The notes under the pieces were generated by a model, which ran no database searches, was not told the origin of the DNA, and was given only the letters and a program-made list of their open reading frames with translations. DNA of 64,000 nucleotides from Salaquimonas sp. (GTDB lineage Bacteria; Pseudomonadota; Alphaproteobacteria; Rhizobiales; Rhizobiaceae), in the NCBI GenBank assembly GCA_028289365.1, contig JANQQM010000157.1:48841-112840 (forward strand), in the 5' to 3' direction. Position numbers and translations under genes: made by a program. The first letter of the stretch is position 1; the number at the start of each line of letters is the position of its first letter. Positions 55,691 through 64,000 of this stretch are shown one piece after another.

Positions 55691-55698
55691 GATAATAT
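55691..55698 (+). promoter_or_regulatory. Likely -10 element of the hemA promoter
   Basis: GATAATAT contains GATAAT (5 of 6 matches to TATAAT) and TAATAT. A start site at about 55703-55705 would give a leader of about 150 bases before the hemA ATG and places the FNR-type box near -41. Confidence 0.5.
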
Positions 55699-55853
55699 AG
55701 ATGTGACAAAAAGTCAGGCCAAATGCTTTGCAACCTCGCTCCTGAGAAGGTACAGTTTAGAACGTTTCCAAGTTCTTTTGGGGGAAGTGCAGTTAGAAGC
55801 CATTATTGAACCGGCCATCGTTCGATAGGGTGGATTTGTTTAAAGGATGTAGG

Positions 55854-57143
55854 ATGACCAACGTTACCAGGTTGGGAAATAAAGTTGAGACCTCTGAAAC
55901 TGGCGAGCAGTTCTCGGCCGCCGCCGGTAATCATGAGGATTTTTTCCGTCGCAAGCTTGATGATCTGCATGACGAAGGCAGATATCGTGTTTTTGCCGAC
56001 CTTGAGCGCAATGCGGGGCAGTTTCCAAAGGCCTTGCGCTACAGGGAAGACGGTACGACCCAGGAAGTAACGGTCTGGTGCTCAAATGATTATCTTGGCA
56101 TGGGTCAGAACGAAAGCGTCATGGCCGCGATGCACAATGCCATCGATAAATGCGGTACAGGTGCCGGTGGCACCCGTAATATCTCCGGTACAAACCATTA
56201 TCATGTGCTTCTAGAGAAGGAACTCGCAGATCTGCATGGCAAGGAATCTGCGCTGATATTCACCTCCGGATATATTTCCAACTGGGCGACGCTCGGCACG
56301 CTCGGCGCAAATATAGACGGATTGGCGATCTTTTCGGATGCCTCAAACCACGCATCAATGATTGAGGGCATCCGTCACAGCCGCGCGCAGAAACATATCT
56401 GGAAACACAATGACCCAGAGGATCTGGATCGGGCTTTGTCGCAATATGACCCTGATGTTCCGAAGCTGGTCGCTTTCGAATCGGTCTATTCGATGGATGG
56501 CGATATCGCTCCCATCGCCGAGATTTGCGATGTTGCGGACAAACATAAGGCGATGACCTATCTGGATGAAGTCCATGCCGTTGGACTATACGGCCCAAGA
56601 GGCGGCGGGATCGCCGAGCGCGAGGGTCTGATGGACCGCCTGACGGTTATCGAAGGCACGCTTGGCAAAGCGTTCGGCGTGATGGGTGGTTACATTACCG
56701 GTTCGACCGCGCTTTGTGATTACGTTCGTTCCTATTCATCCGGATTCATCTTCACGACAGCCTTGCCCCCGGCAATTGCAGCGGGTGCGATCGCTTCAAT
56801 CAGCCATTTGAAACAGAGTGATGAAGAACGCAGGCGCCACAAGGAAAATGTCGCACGGGTCCGGGCCGGTCTGGATGCCAAGGGCATACCTCACATGACC
56901 AATCCGAGCCATATCGTGCCGGTCATGGTAGGTGATGCGGCGAAGTGCAAGTGGATATCCGATCTTCTACTGGAGAATTGTGGGATTTACGTTCAGCCGA
57001 TCAACTATCCGACGGTACCGCGGAAAACCGAAAGGCTTCGGATCACACCGTCGCCGTTGCACAGTCCCGAAGACATCGACAAGCTGGTTTCGGCATTGTG
57101 TGACCTGTGGAGCCAATGTGCGCTGGCAAGGTCGGTTGCCTGA
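55854..57143 (+). CDS. hemA: 5-aminolevulinate synthase
   Basis: 429 residues from the ATG at 55854, with AAAGGA 6 bases before it; an in-frame extension to 55806 is not supported. It belongs to the alpha-oxoamine synthase family: [56 protein letters not shown] and the pyridoxal-phosphate Lys in [40 protein letters not shown] and [10 protein letters not shown] favour HemA over BioF or Kbl. It condenses succinyl-CoA and glycine in the first step of alphaproteobacterial haem synthesis. It is convergent with dxr. Confidence 0.93.
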   Translation: MTNVTRLGNKVETSETGEQFSAAAGNHEDFFRRKLDDLHDEGRYRVFADLERNAGQFPKALRYREDGTTQEVTVWCSNDYLGMGQNESVMAAMHNAIDKCGTGAGGTRNISGTNHYHVLLEKELADLHGKESALIFTSGYISNWATLGTLGANIDGLAIFSDASNHASMIEGIRHSRAQKHIWKHNDPEDLDRALSQYDPDVPKLVAFESVYSMDGDIAPIAEICDVADKHKAMTYLDEVHAVGLYGPRGGGIAEREGLMDRLTVIEGTLGKAFGVMGGYITGSTALCDYVRSYSSGFIFTTALPPAIAAGAIASISHLKQSDEERRRHKENVARVRAGLDAKGIPHMTNPSHIVPVMVGDAAKCKWISDLLLENCGIYVQPINYPTVPRKTERLRITPSPLHSPEDIDKLVSALCDLWSQCALARSVA

Positions 57144-57189
57144 GGCAGCGACTGCGGTTTCGATACTAATCTTATTGCGTTACTGCCTG

Positions 57190-58356
57190 TTAGGCTGCCG
57201 CCATGGTCTGGTGGACCATTGAGCGTGATCGCCGGTCGGCGTCTTGTACAGCTTCGATGCTCAATTCTGAATTAGTGTAATCGAAATCGTCGAGCGTCCG
57301 CTCCACCAGGCTCGCAATATCCAGAAATCCGATCTGCCCGCCAATGAAGGCTTCAAGTGCGGCTTCCTTGGCACCGTTCAGCACAGTGCCAGCGAGCCCG
57401 CCAGCCTGCATTGCATTTCGGGCAAGCCTTATTGCCGGAAAACGCTTTTCGTCGGGCGTCTCGAAATCCAGGCGGGAGAGCTTGGTGAAATCGAGCCGCT
57501 CGACCGGGACATGCCCTCGAACCGGCCAGGCCAGCGCATAGCCGATGGCGGTTCGCATATCCGGACTTCCGAGCTGAGCCAAAACCGATCCATCCTGATA
57601 GCCCACCATGGAGTGAATAACCGACTGGGGATGGACAACCACCTCTATTGCGTCCGGTGGCATGGCAAAAAGATGTCGGGCCTCGATCATTTCCAGCGCC
57701 TTGTTGAACATGGTGGCGCTGTCGATGGAAATCTTGATGCCCATATCCCAATTCGGGTGGGAGGCGGCAGATTTGGGTGTAGCGCCCGCCATTTGATCGG
57801 TTGACCAGGTTCGGAATGGGCCACCTGATGCGGTGAGAATAATGCGCTCAATTCCTGAGCGGTTACGCTCCTCAAACACCTGGAAAATGGCGTTGTGCTC
57901 GCTGTCGACCGGCAGGAGTTCCGTGCCAGATCGCCGACATTCAGCCAGGAATAATTCGCCTGCGCAGACGAGACATTCCTTGTTTGCGAGCGCGATCGTC
58001 GATCCGTTTCGGATTGCTGCGCGCGTTGGCTCAAGCCCGGCAATACCTACAATACCGGCCATGACCCAATCTGCATGGCGGGTTGCAGCCTCTACAAGCG
58101 CGTTTTGCCCGGCTGCGGCTTCAATGCCGGTTCCTGCTAAGGCGGACTTTAGAGCACTGTAGTGAGATTCATTAGCAGTCACCGCGATCTGCGCGTTGAA
58201 CTCGATCGCCTGGCGCGCCAGCAATTCAGTGTTATTCATGCCGGTAAGCGCGACGACTTCGAACTCGCGTTCAGCCTGAAAATGGCGGATAACGTCCAGT
58301 GTATTTGTGCCAATCGAACCCGTTGAACCAAGAACCGAAATGCTGGTTACCGGCAT
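57190..58356 (-). CDS. dxr: 1-Deoxy-D-xylulose 5-phosphate reductoisomerase
   Basis: 388 residues. NADPH binding: ISVLGSTGSIGTNTLDVIRH. Substrate and metal site: LANKECLVCAGELFLAECRR, PVDSEHNAIFQVFEERN, TASGGPFRTWS and ISIDSATMFNKALEMIEARH. The flexible loop is VHPQSVIHSMVGYQDGSVLA. It converts DXP to MEP, the first committed step of isoprenoid synthesis. GGGGAGG lies before the ATG. No neighbouring isoprenoid or membrane-assembly genes (ispC region uppS, cdsA, rseP) are present, so this dxr is away from its common alphaproteobacterial cluster. Confidence 0.95.
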   Translation of the reverse strand: MPVTSISVLGSTGSIGTNTLDVIRHFQAEREFEVVALTGMNNTELLARQAIEFNAQIAVTANESHYSALKSALAGTGIEAAAGQNALVEAATRHADWVMAGIVGIAGLEPTRAAIRNGSTIALANKECLVCAGELFLAECRRSGTELLPVDSEHNAIFQVFEERNRSGIERIILTASGGPFRTWSTDQMAGATPKSAASHPNWDMGIKISIDSATMFNKALEMIEARHLFAMPPDAIEVVVHPQSVIHSMVGYQDGSVLAQLGSPDMRTAIGYALAWPVRGHVPVERLDFTKLSRLDFETPDEKRFPAIRLARNAMQAGGLAGTVLNGAKEAALEAFIGGQIGFLDIASLVERTLDDFDYTNSELSIEAVQDADRRSRSMVHQTMAAA

Positions 58357-58589
58357 GGATACCTCCCCGAAGATCCTGCAATCTTAGCTATTTCCACTAT
58401 CTTACGCCGAAATGACGTCGCCGGATGATTTTGCTCAATTGTCACGCCGTCCCATTGTCCCTGATGTTGCTGTCGCAGTAATGCGGTCAGCGCTTATCAT
58501 TTTGTCCAGACTATAAATTGGTTGAGGCAATCAGGCTACTCCACTGGTTAATCCGGCGGAATCAGACAATTCCGGCTTGTCTATGTGAA
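58357..58589. other. First part of the 416-base intergenic gap between dxr and the sugar-acid operon
   Basis: These bases should hold the dxr promoter and a promoter for the structured region and the rightward operon. No gene-like frame is visible. I see no clear -35/-10 pair; CTATAAAT at 58511-58518 is the most -10-like sequence. Confidence 0.4.
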
Positions 58590-58740
58590 TTGTATGTGCT
58601 CCCCTTTAGGAGGCAGGGAACACCTTTTTGCGGACCCCGTGGGCGAGCTCTTTTATTGGGTCCTACTATTCCGTAGGGGTGTTTTTCTTCTATGTCTTTC
58701 AATCTGCCGGCCCTGGGCGTCATTGCTGGGCCGGGCTTTT
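58590..58740 (+). ncRNA. Structured RNA-like region (leader or small RNA) ending in a terminator
   Basis: Consecutive base-pairing elements: CTCC/GGAG (58599-58612), GGGAACACC with GGTGTTTTT (58616-58624 with 58678-58686, wobbles at the end), and inside it a perfect GGACCC/GGGTCC stem (58632-58637 with 58658-58663). A competing CCTAC/GTAGG stem (58662-58666 with 58673-58677) shares two bases with that stem, so two folds may exclude each other. A terminator follows, 32 bases before the next start codon. I do not recognise an Rfam family. It could be a riboswitch-like leader or an independent small RNA. Confidence 0.45.
58707..58740 (+). terminator. Rho-independent terminator-like hairpin before the sugar-acid operon
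   Basis: CCGGCCC and GGGCCGG form a perfect 7-bp stem with a 14-base loop, followed by GCTTTT. It stands 33 bases before the ATG at 58773 and so would stop transcription from upstream unless it is antagonised, consistent with attenuation or with the end of a small RNA. Confidence 0.65.
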
Positions 58741-58772
58741 AGCAATTATTTTGAGAACTGGAAATAAACATT

Positions 58773-59663
58773 ATGTCTGAAACGACAGTTGCAGTGCTTG
58801 GCACTGGCTTGATGGGCGCTCCGATGGCCCGCAATCTTCTCGATGCAGGATTTGGCGTCCGTGCGTGGAACAGAAGCCGCTCGAAGGCGGAGCCGCTGGC
58901 AGAACACGGTGCGCTGGTGTTCGATACGCCAAGCGAGGCGGTAGCAGGTGCCGATGTTGTCATCACCATGCTTTCAGATGGACCAGCTACTAGCGATGTC
59001 CTATTCAATCAGGATGTTGCGGGCGCTATGAAACCGGGCGCGATTGTTGTCGATATGGGATCGATCAAACCGGCAGAAGCCAAGGATCATGCCGAGCGCC
59101 TGGCGCAAAACTCGCTTCTATATATAGATGCCCCGGTCTCCGGTGGAACGCGTGGGGCCGAAGAGGGCAGTCTTGCCATCATGGCTGGCGGAGAGGCTTC
59201 CGTATTCGAAGCAGCTGAACCGGTGTTGCAGGCCATGGGCCGGCCTGTACATGTGGGGCCGTCAGGGTCCGGACAGTTGGCGAAACTCTGCAATCAGGTA
59301 ATCGTCGCGATCACGATTGGCTGTGTAGCCGAAGCGATGCTACTTATGGAACGCAATGGCGGTGATCCAGCCAAATTGCGCGATGCGCTAAAGGGGGGTT
59401 TCGCCGACAGCACGATCCTGCAGCAGCATGGGGAGCGGATGACAACGGGGAATTTTGTCCCCGGCGGACTGTCGCGCCTGCAGGTCAAGGATCTCGACAA
59501 TGCGCTTGAAGTCATGGCCCAGGCAAATCTGCGATTACCGATGGCGGAACTAACACGTGAGCGATTTGACCGCCTCGTCAGCGAACTCGATGGTGGTGAA
59601 TTGGATCATTCCGCGCTTTACCTGGAACTGTTGGATATCAACGGCCTGAGGGCAGAGAGTTGA
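58773..59663 (+). CDS. NAD(P)-dependent beta-hydroxyacid dehydrogenase (HIBADH family)
   Basis: 296 residues. The cofactor motif is VAVLGTGLMGAPMARNLLDA, the substrate-binding motif is IDAPVSGGTRGAEEGSLAIM, and the catalytic Lys is in GSGQLAKLCNQVIVA. The family includes 3-hydroxyisobutyrate, tartronate-semialdehyde and L-threonate (LtnD) dehydrogenases. It stands first in an operon with a DenD-like dehydrogenase and a sugar-acid dehydratase, so a four- or five-carbon sugar acid is the likely substrate. Preceded by the structured region and terminator at 58590-58740. Confidence 0.87.
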   Translation: MSETTVAVLGTGLMGAPMARNLLDAGFGVRAWNRSRSKAEPLAEHGALVFDTPSEAVAGADVVITMLSDGPATSDVLFNQDVAGAMKPGAIVVDMGSIKPAEAKDHAERLAQNSLLYIDAPVSGGTRGAEEGSLAIMAGGEASVFEAAEPVLQAMGRPVHVGPSGSGQLAKLCNQVIVAITIGCVAEAMLLMERNGGDPAKLRDALKGGFADSTILQQHGERMTTGNFVPGGLSRLQVKDLDNALEVMAQANLRLPMAELTRERFDRLVSELDGGELDHSALYLELLDINGLRAES

Positions 59664-59775
59664 GACATTTAATCCGTACCGGAAAACCGGGCTGGACGGT
59701 TTGAGAGAAATTGTTGAATAGTGTCTTTGCATAGGTCTGCAGCCAGATACAGATCATGCATAGGGAGCGTAATCC

Positions 59776-60744
59776 ATGCGAGTATTGATACTGGGCGGTG
59801 GCGGAATGGTCGGGCAAAAACTTGCCCACAGACTAGCCCAAACACCGGAATTGTCGGGCCAGCCAATCTCCGAACTTTTCCTTCACGATATTGTTCCGCC
59901 GAAGGATGTTGATGGAAGCTTCGCGACAACTTGTCTGACTGGGGATTTGTCAAAATCAGGCGAAGCAGAGCGTCTGGCCGGGCTGAAAGCCGATGTGATT
60001 TTTCATCTTGCGGCGATCGTTTCCGGCGAAGCCGAAAAGGATCTCGAGAAGGGCTGGCAGACCAATGGCCGCGGAACTTGGCAACTCCTGGAGGCGTTGA
60101 CCGGCATTGGCGACGGTTACAAGCCGCGCATGGTGTTCTCTTCTTCCATCGCGGTATTTGGTGCGCCATTTCCGGAAGTCATTCCGGATGACTTTTTCTC
60201 GACGCCGATGACCTCCTATGGCGCGCAAAAGGCAATAAGCGAGCTTCTGATCACCGATTACAGCCGCAAGGGCCTGATTGACGGCATTTCCATTCGTCTG
60301 CCAACGATTTGTGTCCGGCCCGGCAAACCCAATCTCGCAGCTTCCTCCTTCTTTTCTGGTATCATCCGCGAGCCGCTCAACGGGCAGGAAGCAATCCTGC
60401 CGGTGCCCGACACTGTCCGGCACTGGTTTGCCTCGCCACGTTCGGCTGCAGGGTTTCTGGTTCATGCGGCCTCGATGGATCTGTCCTTACTCGAGGAGCG
60501 AAGAGCTCTGTCCATGCCTGGTGTGAGCTGTACGGTTGCCGAGCAGACCGAGGTATTGCGGGAATTTGCGGGCGAAGATGCTGTCCGACTGATCCGCCGC
60601 GAACCTAATGAGGACATCATGGCCATTGTGAAAAACTGGCCACGAAATTTTGACACGAAAAGAGCAACCTCCCTGGGATTCAAAGCTGAATCCGACTTTC
60701 GGGAAATCGTCAAAATCTACATTGATGAAGAACTGAACAAATAG
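59776..60744 (+). CDS. NAD-dependent epimerase/dehydratase family, DenD-like (sugar-acid dehydrogenase)
   Basis: 322 residues of the extended SDR family. LILGGGGMVGQKLAHRLAQT binds NAD(P), DVIFHLAAIVSGEAEKDLEK follows, and the Tyr-x-x-x-Lys pair is in MTSYGAQKAISELLITDY with Ser in VFSSSIAVFG. The IRLPTICVRPGKPNLAASSF segment resembles D-erythronate dehydrogenase DenD. It follows the HIBADH gene after 112 bases; GGGAGC precedes the ATG. DenD oxidises D-erythronate at C2, but the dehydratase next door suggests another sugar acid may be the real substrate. Confidence 0.83.
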   Translation: MRVLILGGGGMVGQKLAHRLAQTPELSGQPISELFLHDIVPPKDVDGSFATTCLTGDLSKSGEAERLAGLKADVIFHLAAIVSGEAEKDLEKGWQTNGRGTWQLLEALTGIGDGYKPRMVFSSSIAVFGAPFPEVIPDDFFSTPMTSYGAQKAISELLITDYSRKGLIDGISIRLPTICVRPGKPNLAASSFFSGIIREPLNGQEAILPVPDTVRHWFASPRSAAGFLVHAASMDLSLLEERRALSMPGVSCTVAEQTEVLREFAGEDAVRLIRREPNEDIMAIVKNWPRNFDTKRATSLGFKAESDFREIVKIYIDEELNK

Positions 60745-60774
60745 AGCTACTCCAGATAGAAATCGGAAAACAAG

Positions 60775-62562
60775 ATGAGTGATAAACTACGCAGATCGCA
60801 ATTGTGGTTCAATAATCCCGATGACCCGGAGATGACCGCGCTATATCTGGAACGGTATTTGAACTACGGTTTTACGCGGGAGGAGTTGCAATCGGGCAAG
60901 CCGATCATCGCAATCGCGCAGACCGGGTCCGATCTTTCGCCTTGCAATCGCCATCACCTGGAATTGGCAAAACGTGTCAGAGAGGGAATAGTTTCCGCCG
61001 GTGGAATCTGTTTCGAGTTCCCGGTGCATCCCATTCAGGAGACAGGCAAGAGGCCTACGGCCTCGCTGGACCGTAACCTTGCCTATCTTTCGCTTGTCGA
61101 AACACTGTTTGGCTATCCGATTGATGGCGTAGTTCTTACAATCGGTTGTGACAAGACAACGCCTGCCTGCCTGATGGCGGCTTCTACCGTTAATATCCCG
61201 GCAATCGCATTATCGGTAGGGCCGATGCTGAATGGCTGGTTCAAGGGTGAAAGAACCGGCTCAGGCACGATCATGTGGAAAGCTCGTGAACTGATGGCCG
61301 CAGGCGAAATCGATGATGTCGGTTTTACCGAACTCGTAGCTTCCTCGGCGCCGTCGACCGGCTATTGCAACACGATGGGTACGGCAACGACGATGAATTC
61401 GCTTGCCGAGGCACTTGGCATGCAATTGCCGGGTTCAGCCTCGATCCCAGCCCCTTATCGGGAGCGGGGACAGATTGCCTATGAAACGGGTCGCCGGATT
61501 GTCGAAATGGTCGATGAGGGGCTGACTCCGTCACGGATCATGACCCGCGAGGCATTTGAGAATGCAATTGTGGTGAACTCTGCGATTGGCGGTTCCACCA
61601 ATGCCCCGATCCATCTAAACGCCATTGCCCGGACCCTAGGTGTTGAGTTGAACAATGATGACTGGGAGAGAATTGGCCACAAGATTCCCTTGCTGGTGAA
61701 CTTGCAGCCGGCAGGCGAATATCTTGGTGAAGATTACCATCGGGCAGGCGGCGTACCTGCCGTGGTAAACGAGTTGCTGGAGGCCGGGTTGCTTCCTCAC
61801 CCGGGCGCTGGCACGGCGAACGGCAAGGCCATTGGTGAAAATTGTGCCGACAGAAAAGTCGAAAATCGTGATGTTATCAAAACTTGCGCGGAACCAATCC
61901 TCCAGGATGCCGGGTTCCTGAACCTGAAAGGCAATTTGTTTGATTCCGCGATCATGAAAACCAGCGTAATATCGGATGAGTTCCGGGACCGTTATCTGAT
62001 TAATCCTGATGACCCCATGGCGTTTGAAGGCAAAGCCGTTGTTTTTGACGGACCCGAAGATTTTCACAAACGGATCGATGATCCTGCGCTTGGCATTGAT
62101 CCGCATTCAATCCTGTTCATGCGCGGTGCCGGTCCGGTCGGATATCCGGGTGGGGCGGAAGTCGTAAACATGCGCCCGCCAAGCTACCTGCTCAAACAAG
62201 ACGTGCATTCCTTACCATGTATCGGCGATGGACGGCAGTCGGGCACGTCCGGTTCGCCGTCAATCCTGAATGCGGCTCCGGAGGCAGCGGTTGGCGGAGG
62301 GCTGGCATTATTGCAAACCGGCGACCTGGTTCGCGTTGACCTCAACAAGGGAGAGGTGAATGCGCTGGTTGATGCGGATGAATGGAAAAAACGCCGCATT
62401 GATCTGGATCAGAGCGGGGGATATTCCAAACCGGTAGACCAGACGCCTTGGCAAAAGATTTTCCGGGAGAATGCCGGTCAATTTGACAAGGGAATGGTTC
62501 TTGGTGAACCGGAGGATTTCAAGGATGCTGCAGGCCAACATATTCCGCGCAATAACCACTAG
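60775..62562 (+). CDS. IlvD/Edd-family sugar-acid dehydratase (arabinonate/xylonate type)
   Basis: 595 residues. The iron-sulfur cysteines are in [38 protein letters not shown] and [18 protein letters not shown]. The sequence [18 protein letters not shown] at the N-terminus is typical of pentonate dehydratases, such as L-arabinonate and D-xylonate dehydratase, rather than of IlvD or Edd, which act in branched-chain amino acid synthesis and the Entner-Doudoroff route. It removes water from an aldonic acid to make a 2-keto-3-deoxy acid. Third gene of the operon, 30 bases after the DenD-like gene. Confidence 0.9.
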   Translation: MSDKLRRSQLWFNNPDDPEMTALYLERYLNYGFTREELQSGKPIIAIAQTGSDLSPCNRHHLELAKRVREGIVSAGGICFEFPVHPIQETGKRPTASLDRNLAYLSLVETLFGYPIDGVVLTIGCDKTTPACLMAASTVNIPAIALSVGPMLNGWFKGERTGSGTIMWKARELMAAGEIDDVGFTELVASSAPSTGYCNTMGTATTMNSLAEALGMQLPGSASIPAPYRERGQIAYETGRRIVEMVDEGLTPSRIMTREAFENAIVVNSAIGGSTNAPIHLNAIARTLGVELNNDDWERIGHKIPLLVNLQPAGEYLGEDYHRAGGVPAVVNELLEAGLLPHPGAGTANGKAIGENCADRKVENRDVIKTCAEPILQDAGFLNLKGNLFDSAIMKTSVISDEFRDRYLINPDDPMAFEGKAVVFDGPEDFHKRIDDPALGIDPHSILFMRGAGPVGYPGGAEVVNMRPPSYLLKQDVHSLPCIGDGRQSGTSGSPSILNAAPEAAVGGGLALLQTGDLVRVDLNKGEVNALVDADEWKKRRIDLDQSGGYSKPVDQTPWQKIFRENAGQFDKGMVLGEPEDFKDAAGQHIPRNNH

Positions 62563-63010
62563 TTTCGCTACACTCTTTTTAACATTGGCAGTGTCTTTTC
62601 AGGCTGTTGCCGGAGAAACCGGCATGAAGATGCATGGGGATCTGGTGATTGAAGATGCCTGGATCCGTGCTGCGCCCGCCGGTGCCCCGGTGGCCGGAGG
62701 ATATCTAAGAATAACCAACAAGGGTGAGGCAGCAGACAAGCTTGTCTCGGTCTCGGCTGAATTTGCAGGAATGTCCGAAATTCATGAAATGGCCATGGAA
62801 GGCGATGTCATGAAGATGCGGCCTATTGATGGCCTGGCAATTGGACCTGGCGAGACCGTGGAATTGAAGCCTGGCGGATTTCACCTGATGTTCATGAAGC
62901 CAAATACGCAGGTCAAGGACGGTGATACCCACACGGTCACACTAACCTTTGAAAACGCCGGTGCCATCGAAATGGATATGCCGGTTGGGAAGGCGGCTGC
63001 GCATCACTGA
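62525..63010 (+). CDS. PCu(A)C copper chaperone
   Basis: 161 residues from the ATG at 62525, behind GGAGG 9 bases upstream. It overlaps the end of the dehydratase gene by 38 bases in another frame. A signal peptide is visible ([20 protein letters not shown]). The copper-binding pattern H-x(10)-M-x(21)-H-x-M fits exactly: His and Met in [14 protein letters not shown], then His-x-Met in GGFHLMFM. PCu(A)C proteins deliver Cu(I) to the CuA centre of cytochrome c oxidase. Function is unrelated to the sugar-acid operon, so the overlap is curious. Confidence 0.92.
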   Translation: MLQANIFRAITTSFATLFLTLAVSFQAVAGETGMKMHGDLVIEDAWIRAAPAGAPVAGGYLRITNKGEAADKLVSVSAEFAGMSEIHEMAMEGDVMKMRPIDGLAIGPGETVELKPGGFHLMFMKPNTQVKDGDTHTVTLTFENAGAIEMDMPVGKAAAHH

Positions 63011-63028
63011 CCAATTCTGGAGCGTTGT

Positions 63029-64000
63029 TTAGGGATTGAACCGGAATTCCCGTCTGAGCGCCGAGTTGACCCAGGGTTCCTGGCTCTGGTCGGTAAGCTC
63101 GTAGACGTCCTGACGTACGCGCTTGAGCATCAATTCGACGTCCAGCCCCTTGGTATCGATGTGCTTCAAGAGAGCCGTGGTGAATGGTGAATTATCGCCA
63201 TCGCCATCCAATGCCACTTCACCTGGTGCTGTGGCAAAGCCAATCAGCAATTCGCCGGATCCGGTGGAAGGCGCTGCCAGTCCGCGTCCGATGAATGCCG
63301 AGCGTGAAGCTGAGAAGTTACGGGCGAAGCGGCGCGAGAGTGGGTTGTCGCGACAGGCATCCAGAAGCGCGATCGAAATCCGGTCATTGGCATTCATGAA
63401 GTCGAGAATGACGCCAAGATCAATCGTCTCGAAGTCGATTGCCGTGGAATCCTCAAGTTTTGCGTCGACCGGGATGAGGTGGTTCTTGCCGTTAACCTGC
63501 ATGGCATGGCCAGCATAAAAGAACAGGGCAACATCGGCGCCGGGTAGTGCCTTGACGAAGTTGCGTACAGCCATTTCCATATCGGTCTTGGTGCCATCAA
63601 GGCTGGTAATCACCTCAAACCCTAGCGATTGCAGTTTTGCCGACATGTCGGCTGCATCGTTCTTTGGATTGGGCAGGGCGGTGGTGTTCTGATATTCGGA
63701 ATTTCCAAGGATCAGTGCGACCCGCTTTTGGTCCTCAATGGTGACCACTGGGTCCTGTTTCGGTTCCGGTTTCGGAGTTGTTGGCTCGGGGTCAGGTTGT
63801 TTTGCCGCGACTTCTTCATCCGGGCCAATGGTTGGCACCTGGTCACCGCGGGTATTCTCGACAGTCTCACTCGGGCCAATCACCGGCACTTCGCGATAGG
63901 CGACATATCTGGAAAACGCCCAGCCTTCCATGCCATTTGAAAGCCGAACCTTCAGCCAGCGGCCATTGCTTCCCGACACGGTCATGGAGGTGCCGTAACG
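63029..64000 (-). CDS. Caspase-family (orthocaspase) protein with SH3-like domain, N-terminus cut by window edge
   Basis: The frame stays open through the window edge at 64000 (codons RYGTS precede an internal Met at 63985), so the N-terminus is missing. The first visible part resembles a bacterial SH3 domain (GSNGRWLKVRLSNGMEGWAF). A linker rich in Pro, Glu and Lys follows, with IGPSE and IGPDE repeats. The caspase fold begins RVALILGNSEYQNTTALPNP; the catalytic His is in FFYAGHAMQVNGKNHLIPVD and the Cys in IALLDACRDNPLSRRF. The dyad is intact, so it is probably an active cysteine protease of the C14 type. Its substrate is unknown. Convergent with the copper chaperone gene. Confidence 0.85.
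   Translation of the reverse strand, partial: RYGTSMTVSGSNGRWLKVRLSNGMEGWAFSRYVAYREVPVIGPSETVENTRGDQVPTIGPDEEVAAKQPDPEPTTPKPEPKQDPVVTIEDQKRVALILGNSEYQNTTALPNPKNDAADMSAKLQSLGFEVITSLDGTKTDMEMAVRNFVKALPGADVALFFYAGHAMQVNGKNHLIPVDAKLEDSTAIDFETIDLGVILDFMNANDRISIALLDACRDNPLSRRFARNFSASRSAFIGRGLAAPSTGSGELLIGFATAPGEVALDGDGDNSPFTTALLKHIDTKGLDVELMLKRVRQDVYELTDQSQEPWVNSALRREFRFNP

Larger units (their letters stand above)
55549..55853. other. Divergent promoter region between the cyclase and hemA genes
   Basis: The 305-base gap contains an FNR-type box (55657-55670), a -10-like GATAATAT (55691-55698) oriented toward hemA, and the leader of hemA, ending in AAAGGA at 55842-55847. The cyclase promoter must lie in the first part, but no clear element is seen there. 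No gene-like frame or RNA gene is visible. Confidence 0.6.

Noticed and set aside
55854..57143. hemA as KBL or BioF
   Set aside because: The ALAS-specific stretches around the glycine-rich loop and the Lys region fit HemA better, and no threonine dehydrogenase or biotin genes lie nearby.
58590..58740. Assignment of the structured region as 6S RNA
   Set aside because: The neighbours are not zapA or a 5-formyltetrahydrofolate cyclo-ligase gene and I could not build the long closed hairpin with a central bubble. The region is kept as an unassigned RNA candidate.
1..64000. CRISPR arrays, insertion sequences, prophage and tRNA genes
   Set aside because: No regularly spaced repeats, transposase or phage genes, or cloverleaf-like sequences were seen in the gaps between genes.

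Overview
The window is bacterial chromosome, densely coded on both strands. It most likely comes from an alphaproteobacterium. The pointers are a HemA-type 5-aminolevulinate synthase (C4 pathway of haem synthesis) with an FNR/FixK-type box at its promoter, a one-operon glycogen cluster, an OpuA/Tmo-type methylated-amine transporter next to a dimethylglycine-dehydrogenase-like enzyme, and frequent TTG starts behind good ribosome sites. I cannot fix the order or genus. I see no tRNA, rRNA, insertion sequence, prophage or CRISPR array.

Layout. 1-1044: a small leftward stress-type operon (ArsR regulator, SRPBCC/AHSA1 protein, YCII-like protein cut by the window edge) with a near-perfect 32-bp palindrome just upstream of the regulator. 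1245-4325: pntA-pntB, the proton-translocating transhydrogenase. 4345-7703: a membrane protein, a KdgK-like sugar kinase, a choline-kinase-like phosphotransferase and a divergent methyltransferase. 7716-15139: a leftward operon for uptake and breakdown of a methylated amine (binding protein, ATPase with CBS domain, double-length permease, second phosphotransferase, FAD/GcvT oxidoreductase). 15349-19794: a DMT transporter, malonyl-CoA synthetase, a YghZ-like aldo/keto reductase and a sugar isomerase-like protein.

19820-32863: a complete glycogen operon, read right to left as glgP, glgB, glgC, glgA, glgX, malQ, pgm, largely with 4-base overlaps. A LacI-type operator-like palindrome lies upstream. 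33149-37460: an RND efflux pump and its adaptor. 37762-38856: cysK with a strong terminator. 38943-40884: an SDR and a divergent TetR regulator sharing two operator-like sites, then a small SWIM-finger protein. 41005-44992: a TroABCD-like Zn/Mn ABC transporter with two Fur-type 7-1-7 boxes at its promoter. 45210-52812: a secreted alpha-2-macroglobulin with a thioester and an N-terminal PAN/apple domain, followed by pbpC. 52842-55548: a Bcr/CflA transporter and a membrane class III adenylate cyclase. 55854-58356: hemA and the convergent dxr. 58590-58740: a structured RNA-like leader ending in a terminator. 58773-62562: a sugar-acid operon (HIBADH-family dehydrogenase, DenD-like dehydrogenase, IlvD/Edd dehydratase). 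62525-63010: a PCu(A)C copper chaperone. 63029-64000: a caspase-family protein cut by the window edge.

How the genes work together. The glycogen operon makes, branches, degrades and recycles the storage polymer, with Pgm linking it to glucose-6-phosphate. The methylated-amine operon pairs import with oxidative demethylation. The KdgK-like kinase and the sugar-acid operon suggest use of plant- or alga-derived sugar acids. The best candidates for something undescribed are the structured region before the sugar-acid operon and the pairing of choline-kinase-like enzymes with the amine transporter and demethylase.
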